NCBI GenBank assembly: GCA_031273385.1 | Contig: JAISRY010000160.1 | Span: 1 to 6,089, forward strand | Reading direction: 5' to 3' | Origin: Tannerellaceae bacterium | GTDB lineage: Bacteria; Bacteroidota; Bacteroidia; Bacteroidales; Tannerellaceae | Length of the DNA stretch: 6,089 bases | Shown here: one piece after another, positions 1-6,089 of the stretch | Numbering within the stretch: the stretch's first letter is position 1 | Layout of the letters: each line of letters starts with the position of its first letter | Notes under the pieces: model-generated | Told to the model about the DNA's origin: nothing | What the model saw: the letters and a program-made list of their open reading frames with translations, nothing else | Database searches by the model: none | Made by a program: the position numbers and the translations under genes

Positions 1-1049
1 ACGGCGCCCGTCCAGCTATTCTTCCCGTTGCCGCACTCCTGCTCCGTCTGGTACAGTTTCATATCCGGGTAGCGGGCATGGATACCGGGGATAGCCGCTT
101 TCCCCGCCCACTGAAAGCCGACGCCTTTCACATACCGGCTACAATCGGGATCCTGCAATACCGTATCGACCAAGGCTTCGTCTTTCCGCTCCATCGTACC
201 GAACAGGATATCCACCTTTTCTTTTTCCATGGCAGGCCCCAGGTATTTCCCGATAAAACGCGCCAGCGAAGCCGCCGTCCAGCAACAGCTGGGGAAGATC
301 TGCGCCGAGTTAAATTCGTTCTGCGGCATAACGGCGAAGATATCAATCCCCTGTTCCCTGTATGCGGATATAAAGCGGGAGAAATAGAGGGCGTACGCCT
401 GCAAATAGAGGGAGTCCTGGATAAACATATCCGTCCCCTCATACCCCACCCGGTCGGGCGGAAGTCCGTTGCGGTATTTCTCCGCCACATTTTCGCCCGT
501 ATAGGCCGACGCATAATGTTTGTTGTATTTCATCCACGACGGCGGAGACCAGGGGGATGCCCAAAGGCGCAAGTCCGGCTGGTATTTCTTCGCGTTCCGG
601 ATAAAGGGGATCAGCGTTTGCAGGTCGTTGGCTACGGTAAAGTGCGCCATACCGAAATCGCCCTCCGTCTCGTCGTATGAATACCAGTCGCGCGAAAAGT
701 CATTCGCCCCTACCGGCATACGGCAGATGGTGAAGTTCGCGCCCAATCCGGGGAAGAACAGCTCCTGCATGACCTCTTCGCGGACGGCAGGCTCCAGCTT
801 GCTCAGCGAAAGCCATCCCAGCTCGTTGAAACAGGCGCCGAAGCCGTCGACCTGTTGCCGCCTGGCGTCCGTCGCTATGACGACATCCGCTTTCGAGGCG
901 GCATCCGCCGGAGCGGCGGAAAGCAGTTCCTGTTTTTCCCAAGGCGCATCCGCTGTGGTCATCACCCATTCCGCTTTTGGCTGAAATGTACAGGAAGAGA
1001 TGCCGGCGCCCACCATTAAAATGGCATGTAAAATGATATAAGGCTTCAT
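1..1049 (-). CDS. GH30-family glycoside hydrolase, lipoprotein (3' end outside window)
   Basis: This reading frame is open from an ATG at 1049 to the window edge, giving 349 codons with no stop, so the C-terminus is missing. The protein starts with a lipoprotein signal peptide: a hydrophobic stretch ending in ISSC, with the lipidated Cys at residue 20. A (beta/alpha)8-type GH30 domain follows. VDGFGACFNELGW (67-79) and LWASPWSPPSWMK (162-174) are typical of the family. MPQNEF contains the predicted acid/base Glu245. YQTEQECGNG contains the predicted nucleophile Glu336, with Glu338 as a less likely alternative. GH30 enzymes are retaining beta-glycosidases, including glucosylceramidases, beta-1,6-glucanases and xylanases; the substrate here cannot be decided. 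The missing part should hold the end of the barrel and the usual beta-sandwich. The start lies 19 bp after the hisS stop with no clear promoter between, so read-through from hisS is likely. Family assignment is strong and subfamily is open. Confidence 0.9.
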   Translation of the reverse strand, partial: MKPYIILHAILMVGAGISSCTFQPKAEWVMTTADAPWEKQELLSAAPADAASKADVVIATDARRQQVDGFGACFNELGWLSLSKLEPAVREEVMQELFFPGLGANFTICRMPVGANDFSRDWYSYDETEGDFGMAHFTVANDLQTLIPFIRNAKKYQPDLRLWASPWSPPSWMKYNKHYASAYTGENVAEKYRNGLPPDRVGYEGTDMFIQDSLYLQAYALYFSRFISAYREQGIDIFAVMPQNEFNSAQIFPSCCWTAASLARFIGKYLGPAMEKEKVDILFGTMERKDEALVDTVLQDPDCSRYVKGVGFQWAGKAAIPGIHARYPDMKLYQTEQECGNGKNSWTGA

Positions 1050-1068
1050 TGTAAATAGAATATATAGG

Positions 1069-2430
1069 TTATGTCTGAAGCGTATGGATCAATTCGTCCA
1101 AAGTGACCGGGGTTTGCTCGCCGGTCAGCATATTCTTTATATGTATTTTTCCCTCCGCCATTTCATTTTCCCCGACGATAGCGACAAAGGGGATCTGTTT
1201 GGCATTGGCGTATCCCATCTGCTTTTTGATTTTTGCCGCTTCGGGGTACAGTTCTGTCCGGATACCGGCGGCACGTATTTTGCCCAGCAGGGGAAGCAGG
1301 TATTCCTCTTCTTCCGGTCCGAAGTTGACGAAGAGCAGTTGGGTGGCCGACAGCCGTCCGGCGGGATACAGCTCCAGTTGGTTCAGCACATCGAAGATAC
1401 GGTCTGCGCCAAAAGAGATACCGACGCCGGAGATGCCCTCCATCCCGAAAACGCCGGTCAGGTTGTCATACCGCCCTCCGCCCGTAATGCTGCCTATTTG
1501 GACGTCCAGCGCTTTCACCTCGAAGATCGTCCCCGTATAGTAGTTCAGCCCGCGCGCCAGCGTAAGGTCTACCTCCAAACCGGCCTGTAGCCCGGCGCCG
1601 CCCAGTTTGCCGAGGATAAACGCCAGCTCATCCACGCCTTTCAGCCCTGTTTCGGAGGAGGCGAAGACCTGCCGGAGCTCCGCGATCTTCCCGTCATTAC
1701 TCCCGCCAAGCAGCAGGATCGGCTGAAGCCGCCCGACCGCCTCTTCCGACAGCCCTTTCGAGCGAAGTTCCTCATTGACGCTCGCCAGATCCGTCTTGTC
1801 CAGCTTATCAATGGCAACGGTGATGTCGACGATCTTTTCCGGCTCGTTGATCAGCTCGGCTATACCGGAAAGGATCTTCCGGTTGTTTATTTTAATACAT
1901 ACCCTGATCCCCAGCCGGCGGAACACCTCGTCCATAATCTGTACCAACTCCACTTCATTCATGAGCGAATCCGAGCCGATCACGTCGCCGTCGCACTGGT
2001 AGAACTCGCGGTAACGCCCTTTCTGCGGACGGTCGGCACGCCATACGGGCTGTATCTGGTAACGCTTGAACGGGAAGTTGATCTCATTCCGGTGTTGCAC
2101 GACATAACGGGCGAAAGGAACGGTCAAGTCATACCGCAGCCCTTTCTCGCACGCTTTCACGGCAAATTTCGCCGCATGACGCTCCAGCAGCTCCCCATCG
2201 GGGATACCGGCAAAACAGTCGCCGGAGTTTAATATTTTGAAAAGAAGCCTGTCGCCCTCTTCGCCGTACTTCCCCATCAATGTGGAAAGATTCTCCATGG
2301 CCGGCGTCTCTATCTGTTGAAAGCCATAAAGATGATATACTTCGCGGATCGTATCGAAGATATAATTCCGTTTCGCCATCTCTTCCGGCGAAAAATCCCT
2401 TGTCCCTTTCGGGATGGTTGGTTTCTGCAT
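1069..2430 (-). CDS. hisS: Histidine--tRNA ligase
   Basis: The 453-residue protein charges tRNA-His with histidine using ATP in the cytoplasm (EC 6.1.1.21); class II synthetases of this type act as homodimers. The N-terminus [15 protein letters not shown] is the usual start of the family. DLTVPFARY (101-109) belongs to the ATP/histidine site. Class II motif 2 is [11 protein letters not shown] (139-149). The histidine-specific motif is [15 protein letters not shown] (291-305), and [13 protein letters not shown] (317-329) follows. Motif 3 is [11 protein letters not shown] (337-347) with Arg344. The anticodon-binding domain fills about 363-453. The frame is open further upstream to a TTG at 2484, but I chose the ATG at 2430 because it gives the family N-terminus and lies just downstream of a promoter element at 2457-2464, which the longer form would span. 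The domain set is complete, with no frameshift. The Asn in the LNYY motif, where E. coli has Asp, is as I recall normal for Bacteroidota. Confidence 0.98.
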   Translation of the reverse strand: MQKPTIPKGTRDFSPEEMAKRNYIFDTIREVYHLYGFQQIETPAMENLSTLMGKYGEEGDRLLFKILNSGDCFAGIPDGELLERHAAKFAVKACEKGLRYDLTVPFARYVVQHRNEINFPFKRYQIQPVWRADRPQKGRYREFYQCDGDVIGSDSLMNEVELVQIMDEVFRRLGIRVCIKINNRKILSGIAELINEPEKIVDITVAIDKLDKTDLASVNEELRSKGLSEEAVGRLQPILLLGGSNDGKIAELRQVFASSETGLKGVDELAFILGKLGGAGLQAGLEVDLTLARGLNYYTGTIFEVKALDVQIGSITGGGRYDNLTGVFGMEGISGVGISFGADRIFDVLNQLELYPAGRLSATQLLFVNFGPEEEEYLLPLLGKIRAAGIRTELYPEAAKIKKQMGYANAKQIPFVAIVGENEMAEGKIHIKNMLTGEQTPVTLDELIHTLQT

Positions 2431-2456
2431 GATCAATCGTTTTGTAATTTGAACTG

Positions 2457-2485
2457 CAAAGATACGATTTTCAAGCGAGAACAAT
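2457..2485 (-). promoter_or_regulatory. Predicted hisS promoter (Bacteroides-type)
   Basis: On the minus strand, TATCTTTG (2464 to 2457) matches the Bacteroides -7 consensus TAnnTTTG exactly. ATTG (2485 to 2482), 17 nt further upstream, may be a weak -33 element. The -7 element ends 26 nt before the hisS ATG, so the leader would be about 20 nt. The upstream half overlaps the last codons of the permease gene, whose stop is at 2471-2473. Transcription start has not been measured; this is a motif match only. Confidence 0.65.
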
Positions 2486-3934
2486 CGGCCTGTAGCGGGG
2501 GACTAATCCTTTCATGATGCACCACCCTATCAGGTAGGAGACGGCGCAGATCGAAAAGATAATAAAGTAACCGGCCTCCTCGCCTTTGAAACCCATAAAC
2601 GGCATTCCGGTTTTACCGGAAAAGTCGAACAGCGTCCCCGCCCCTTTCTGGATAATAAAAGAGCCCAACCCGCCGGCCATACCGCCGATACCGGTGATAG
2701 TGGCAATCGTCGATTTGGGAAACATATCGCCGATGGTCGAAAAGATATTGGCCGACCACGCCTGGTGCGCAGCCCCCGCAATACCGATGATGATGACCGG
2801 CAGCCAGTAGGAATAGCTGCCGAACGGCTGTGCCAGCAACGCCAGCAACGGGAAAAAGGCGAAGATCAACATCGCTTTCATTCGTCCCGCGTATGGATTC
2901 ATCCTTTTCTTGTCGATAAAATAGGAGGGTAGCCAACCGCCGATAATAGACAGCATGACGACGGTATAAAGAACAGTAAGGGGAAGCACCTGGTCGGTCC
3001 CTTTCAGCCCGTAGACAGATTCCAGGTATTTGGGCATCCAGAAAAGGTAGAACCACCAGACGCCGTCCGTCATGAACTTCCCTACGGCGAACGCCCATGT
3101 CTGTTTGAACTTGAAGCACCCCACGAAAGAGATCTTTTTTACCGGCCCCGACAGCGTCCCGTCCGCGGCGCGTTCCTGCTCGTTCGGGTCTTTATCTTGC
3201 AGGATATAGGCCAGCTCGGCCTCGTTTACCTTGGGATTCGCTTCGGGCTTTTTGTAGAGGAATACCCAGAAGCCCATCCAGACGAACCCGAGCAGCCCGA
3301 TGATGATGAAAGAGGCCTCCCATCCCCATGCCGCCGCAATATAAAGGATACAGGCGGGGGCAATCATCGCGCCGATGGTGGCGCCGGAATTAAAGATACT
3401 GGTAGAGAACGCCCGGTCTTTCTTTGGGAAATACTCCGCCGTCGCCTTGATGGCTGCCGGGAAATTACCGGCTTCGCCCAGCGCCAGCACCAGGCGGGCG
3501 CATATAAATAAGGTAACGCTTACCGACGTAATCAACGCCCCGTTTTCGACATGCGACAATATATCGCGCGCCCCCTCGAAGCCTGTCAGCCATTTGCCGG
3601 CGACGATGCCGGAAGTGGCGATACCGCAGAACGCATGCAGGCAAGCGCCGACCGACCAGATCCCGATCGCCCACAAGAACCCTTTCTTCGTATCCAACCA
3701 ATCGACAAGCCGCCCGGCAAACAACATGCACACCGCATAGAAGATGGAGAACCAGGCCGTAATATCGCCATAGTTCTCATTTGTCCAATGAAACTCCGGC
3801 CCGATAAAGCTGGGCCACGTAAGTGATAACACCTGACGGTCTAAATAATTAATCGTGGTGGCGAAGAAGAGCATGGCACAAATCATCCATCTGTACGACG
3901 TCATCTTCCCGTTTACTTTTCCTGGTATCTGCAT
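2471..3934 (-). CDS. MFS transporter, ACS/hexuronate-type permease
   Basis: This is a 487-residue, strongly hydrophobic inner-membrane protein with about 12 predicted membrane segments. After a 14-residue cytosolic N-terminus, the first helix ends in NYLDRQVLS (from residue 29). [12 protein letters not shown] (74-85) fits the MFS loop 2-3 signature. [18 protein letters not shown] (153-170) is characteristic of the anion:cation symporter branch that contains ExuT-like hexuronate carriers. A loop of roughly 30 residues (about 105-135, including [14 protein letters not shown]) lies before the fourth helix. The frame is open to a TTG at 3943, but the first ATG, at 3934, is the better start. The gene is divergent from GH88-kduI, so the likely cargo is the free unsaturated uronate released by GH88, or another hexuronate. 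The substrate is inferred from family and context, not shown. I give no symbol because exuT-type names are not reliable in this phylum. Confidence 0.9.
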   Translation of the reverse strand: MQIPGKVNGKMTSYRWMICAMLFFATTINYLDRQVLSLTWPSFIGPEFHWTNENYGDITAWFSIFYAVCMLFAGRLVDWLDTKKGFLWAIGIWSVGACLHAFCGIATSGIVAGKWLTGFEGARDILSHVENGALITSVSVTLFICARLVLALGEAGNFPAAIKATAEYFPKKDRAFSTSIFNSGATIGAMIAPACILYIAAAWGWEASFIIIGLLGFVWMGFWVFLYKKPEANPKVNEAELAYILQDKDPNEQERAADGTLSGPVKKISFVGCFKFKQTWAFAVGKFMTDGVWWFYLFWMPKYLESVYGLKGTDQVLPLTVLYTVVMLSIIGGWLPSYFIDKKRMNPYAGRMKAMLIFAFFPLLALLAQPFGSYSYWLPVIIIGIAGAAHQAWSANIFSTIGDMFPKSTIATITGIGGMAGGLGSFIIQKGAGTLFDFSGKTGMPFMGFKGEEAGYFIIFSICAVSYLIGWCIMKGLVPRYRPIVLA

Positions 3935-3966
3935 GGCATCCAATTTATTTTAAAGTTCAAGGAGCG

Positions 3967-3974
3967 CAAATATA
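3967..3974 (-). promoter_or_regulatory. Predicted -7 promoter element for the permease gene
   Basis: The minus strand reads TATATTTG (3974 to 3967), an exact TAnnTTTG match, ending 32 nt before the chosen ATG at 3934. I see no convincing TTTG -33 box upstream. The placement supports the 3934 start and a short leader of about 25 nt. It lies 42 nt from the opposing element for GH88, so the two promoters share the 115-bp gap. Confidence 0.6.
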
Positions 3975-4016
3975 GTAAATAAATGTGAGTACCGCCGATC
4001 GAACGCTATTTTTTCG

Positions 4017-4024
4017 TATGTTTG
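4017..4024 (+). promoter_or_regulatory. Predicted -7 promoter element for the GH88-kduI operon
   Basis: TATGTTTG on the plus strand matches TAnnTTTG exactly and ends 25 nt before the GH88 ATG at 4050. No good -33 box is visible upstream, which would fit a promoter that depends on an activator. The short leader is AT-rich and lacks a strong Shine-Dalgarno sequence, as is common in Bacteroidota. This is a motif match only. Confidence 0.6.
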
Positions 4025-4049
4025 CCGGAAAGACGTAAATTAACTTTAT

Positions 4050-5252
4050 ATGAAGAAGAGAGTGATTTTTTATTTGCTCGCGGCCGGCGGCCTGTTTGCC
4101 GGTTGCCATACCACGGGGCAGGAGCCGTTGCCGGCGGTGATCGAGCGGGGATTGCAGGTGGCCGAACGGCAGGCGTTGGCCATGGCTGAGAAACTGGAAA
4201 CACAGGAGGGGAAACTGCCCAAGAGCGTCGCGGCGGACGGTACGTTTGAGACAAGCGGCTACGGCTGGTGGTGCAGCGGGTTCTTCCCCGGACTGCTCTG
4301 GTACCTGTATGAAGAAAGCCCCACACCCGAACTGAAAAAGTATGCCGAACTATACACCGCACGCGTTGAGCCGGCAAAAAACCTCACCAATACGCACGAC
4401 CTGGGGTTTATGCTCTATTGCAGCTTTGGGAACGGATACCGCATCACCCATAACCCCGCGTACCGGGAGGTGATGACGACCGGCGCCTACTCGCTGGCGA
4501 CGCGCTACGATCCGGTCATCGGCGCCATCAAGTCGTGGGACTCCGACAAAAACAAGTGGCAGTTTCCCGTTATTATCGACAATATGATGAACCTGGAGCT
4601 GTTGCTTTGGGCGGCAAAGGAGACTGGGGATACGCAGTTTGACGACATCGCGAATACCCATGCGGAGAAAACGATGGAACACCACTTCCGCCCCGACTTC
4701 AGCAGCTTTCATGTCGTCTCCTACGATACCCTTTCCGGTTTCCCACACGTCAAGCAGACCCACCAGGGCTTTTCCGACGAATCGGCCTGGGCACGGGGGC
4801 AGGCCTGGGGGCTTTACGGATATACCGCGATGTACCGCGAGACGGGCAACGCCGCCTACCTGGAGCTGGCGCGGCAAATCGGGAAGTTTATCATCAACCA
4901 CCCTAACCTGCCCGAAGACAAGGTACCCTATTGGGACTTTGACGCGCCCGACATCCCCACGGCCGAACGCGACGCTTCGGCGGCTGCGATTATGGCGTCC
5001 GCCTTTGTCGACCTGAGCCGTTTGGACGACACCCCTTTCGGCAAGGAGTGCCTGGCGGTGGCGGAGCAACAGCTGCGCACCCTCTCTTCGCCCCATTACC
5101 TGGCGGAGCCGGGAAGCAACGGCCATTTTATCCTGAAACACTGCGTGGGGCACCTGACGGGCGGTTCGGAAATAGACGTCCCCCTCACCTATGCCGACTA
5201 CTACTATGTCGAAGCGCTTTTGCGGCTAAAAAATACACTTACTAAACAATAA
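4050..5252 (+). CDS. Unsaturated glucuronyl hydrolase, GH88 lipoprotein
   Basis: The 400-residue protein is the usual length for GH88 plus a signal peptide. The enzyme hydrolyses the terminal 4,5-unsaturated uronic acid from oligosaccharides made by polysaccharide lyases, through hydration of the double bond. The signal peptide ends in LFAGC with the lipidated Cys at residue 19, so the enzyme should be membrane-anchored outside the cytoplasm. NTHDLGF holds Asp117 and VIIDNMMNLELL holds Asp177, matching the catalytic pair Asp88/Asp149 of the Bacillus sp. GL1 enzyme in spacing. His116, Trp163, His221, Gln239, Arg249 and Trp253 fall where GL1 active-site residues His87, Trp134, His193, Gln211, Arg221 and Trp225 would be expected. 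YGWWCSGFFPG (71-81) and SAWARGQAWGLYG (246-258) are family hallmarks. The GL1 numbering is from memory. It is the first gene of an operon with kduI. Preference for pectin-derived or glycosaminoglycan-derived substrate cannot be read from the sequence. Confidence 0.95.
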   Translation: MKKRVIFYLLAAGGLFAGCHTTGQEPLPAVIERGLQVAERQALAMAEKLETQEGKLPKSVAADGTFETSGYGWWCSGFFPGLLWYLYEESPTPELKKYAELYTARVEPAKNLTNTHDLGFMLYCSFGNGYRITHNPAYREVMTTGAYSLATRYDPVIGAIKSWDSDKNKWQFPVIIDNMMNLELLLWAAKETGDTQFDDIANTHAEKTMEHHFRPDFSSFHVVSYDTLSGFPHVKQTHQGFSDESAWARGQAWGLYGYTAMYRETGNAAYLELARQIGKFIINHPNLPEDKVPYWDFDAPDIPTAERDASAAAIMASAFVDLSRLDDTPFGKECLAVAEQQLRTLSSPHYLAEPGSNGHFILKHCVGHLTGGSEIDVPLTYADYYYVEALLRLKNTLTKQ

Positions 5253-5264
5253 AAGAGACCGGAG

Positions 5265-6089
5265 ATGAAAACAACATACGAACTGAGGTACGCCGCACAC
5301 CCCGAAGATGCGAAACAATACGACACGAAAAGGCTTCGCCGGGATTTCCTGATCGAACACCTTTTCCTGCCCGACGAGGTCAATATGGTCTATTCCATGT
5401 ACGACCGCATGATTGCCGGCGGAGCCATGCCGGTAAGGGAGAAGCTCCGGCTGGAAGCCATCGAGCCGCTCAAGCAGCCGGTTTTTCTTCGCAACCGCGA
5501 AATAGGTATATATCATGTAGGCGGCGGCGCGGGGATCGTCCATATCGGCGACCAGGCGTTTGAGCTAGCCTATAAGGAGGCGCTCTATCTGGGTTCGGGA
5601 GACCGCGAACTCTATTTCGAAAGCAAAGACCCCTCCCACCCTACCCTCTTCTATTTCAATTCACTGACGGCGCACCGCAACTATCCGGACAGGAAGATCA
5701 CCAAAGCGGATGCGGTAGTAGCCGAGATGGGCGCATTGGAAACGTCCAACCACCGCAATATAAACAAGATGATCGTCAACCAGCTCCTCCCCACCTGCCA
5801 ATTGCAAATGGGCATGACCGAGCTTGCTCCCGGCAGCGTATGGAACACCATGCCCGCCCATATACACAGCCGCAGGATGGAGGCCTATTTCTATTTCGAG
5901 GTACCCGACGGACAGGCCGTCTGTCACTTTATGGGCGAGCCGGACGAAACGCGCCATATCTGGATGAAAGGAAACCAGGCGGTCTTGTCCCCCGAATGGT
6001 CTATCCACTCCGCGGCGGCCACCTCCAACTACACCTTTATATGGGGCATGGGCGGCGAAAACCTCGACTACGGCGACCAGGATTTCTTC
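5265..6089 (+). CDS. kduI: 5-dehydro-4-deoxy-D-glucuronate isomerase (last codons outside window)
   Basis: KduI interconverts 5-dehydro-4-deoxy-D-glucuronate and 3-deoxy-D-glycero-2,5-hexodiulosonate (EC 5.3.1.17) in the cytoplasm, the step after release of unsaturated uronate; KduD would then give 2-keto-3-deoxygluconate. The window contains 275 codons, and family members are about 280 residues, so only a few are missing. The protein is a cupin with no signal peptide. The metal ligands are intact: His199, His201 and Glu206 in PAHIHSRRMEAYFYFE, and His248 in PEWSIHSAA, corresponding to His196, His198, Glu203 and His245 of E. coli KduI. Other family stretches are FLIEHLFLPDEVNMVYSMYDR (28-48) and the metal-site region LQMGMTELAPGSVWNTMP (180-197). 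The ATG lies 12 nt after the GH88 stop, with a purine-rich stretch before it, so the two genes are almost certainly one operon. kduD may follow downstream, but that is a guess. Confidence 0.96.
   Translation, partial: MKTTYELRYAAHPEDAKQYDTKRLRRDFLIEHLFLPDEVNMVYSMYDRMIAGGAMPVREKLRLEAIEPLKQPVFLRNREIGIYHVGGGAGIVHIGDQAFELAYKEALYLGSGDRELYFESKDPSHPTLFYFNSLTAHRNYPDRKITKADAVVAEMGALETSNHRNINKMIVNQLLPTCQLQMGMTELAPGSVWNTMPAHIHSRRMEAYFYFEVPDGQAVCHFMGEPDETRHIWMKGNQAVLSPEWSIHSAAATSNYTFIWGMGGENLDYGDQDFF

Larger units (their letters stand above)
3935..4049. promoter_or_regulatory. Divergent intergenic control region between permease and GH88-kduI
   Basis: This 115-bp AT-rich gap separates the two arms and holds one exact TAnnTTTG element on each strand, facing outwards. 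Between them lies a more GC-rich patch with the 6-bp palindrome CGATCG (3996-4001), too short to call an operator. No terminator, riboswitch fold or small RNA is evident. A regulator bound here could control both arms together. Confidence 0.6.

Noticed and set aside
78..984. Plus-strand open frames at 78..680 and 520..984 opposite the GH30 gene
   Set aside because: Both are antisense to a continuous GH30 frame with conserved motifs. They have no family features and overlap each other in different frames.
1050..1068. Promoter or terminator between hisS and the GH30 gene
   Set aside because: The 19-bp AT-rich spacer has no TAnnTTTG match and no hairpin; I found nothing that supports either.
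1084..1590. Plus-strand open frame opposite hisS
   Set aside because: It is antisense to the well-conserved C-terminal half of hisS, with no promoter or recognisable protein family.
2431..2484. N-terminal extension of hisS from a TTG at 2484
   Set aside because: The extra 18 residues precede the family N-terminus and would require translation through the predicted -7 promoter element; the ATG at 2430 fits better.
3996..4001. CGATCG palindrome in the divergent gap as an operator
   Set aside because: The symmetry stops at 6 bp because the flanking bases do not pair, so it is too short to support a binding-site call.
4350..5153. Long open frame (267 codons) on the minus strand opposite GH88
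   Set aside because: It lies wholly antisense to a gene with intact catalytic motifs. Its translation is rich in Arg/Val/Gly with no recognisable domain, as expected for a shadow frame in GC-rich coding DNA.

Overview
The window looks like a chromosomal segment of a Bacteroidota bacterium, most likely a Bacteroidales gut-type organism. The histidyl-tRNA synthetase has the N-terminus and motif variants I associate with that group. The AT-rich gaps carry Bacteroides-type -7 promoter elements (TAnnTTTG). Two secreted glycosidases have lipoprotein signal peptides, as is usual in carbohydrate-utilisation loci of this phylum. Genus assignment is inference; coding DNA is fairly GC-rich and the gaps are clearly AT-richer.

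There are five genes in two divergent arms. The minus arm, read from right to left, holds an MFS permease of the hexuronate/ACS type (2471..3934), hisS (1069..2430) and a GH30 lipoprotein glycosidase that runs off the left edge (1..1049, 3' end missing). The plus arm holds a GH88 unsaturated glucuronyl hydrolase (4050..5252) followed 12 nt later by kduI (5265 to the right edge, lacking only a few codons). The arms are separated by a 115-bp divergent promoter region (3935..4049). A third promoter, for hisS, sits at the end of the permease gene. No stretch over 300 bases lacks a gene, and I saw no tRNA, rRNA, CRISPR array, insertion sequence or strong terminator.

GH88, KduI and the permease make a coherent uronate-salvage module. 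The lipidated GH88 would remove the 4,5-unsaturated uronic acid from oligosaccharides left by polysaccharide lyases (pectin, glycosaminoglycan or similar). The MFS permease would carry the free acid across the inner membrane. KduI would then isomerise 5-dehydro-4-deoxy-D-glucuronate on the route to 2-keto-3-deoxygluconate. No lyase, SusC/SusD pair, sulfatase or regulator is visible, so the polysaccharide source cannot be read from this window. hisS is a housekeeping gene embedded in the minus arm, and GH30 follows it after 19 bp without a recognisable promoter.

The window is mostly ordinary carbohydrate-utilisation DNA. I did not find a new defence or mobile system. The points most worth checking are the hisS placement, the leader and start of the permease, the cell location of the two glycosidases and the subfamily of the GH30 enzyme.
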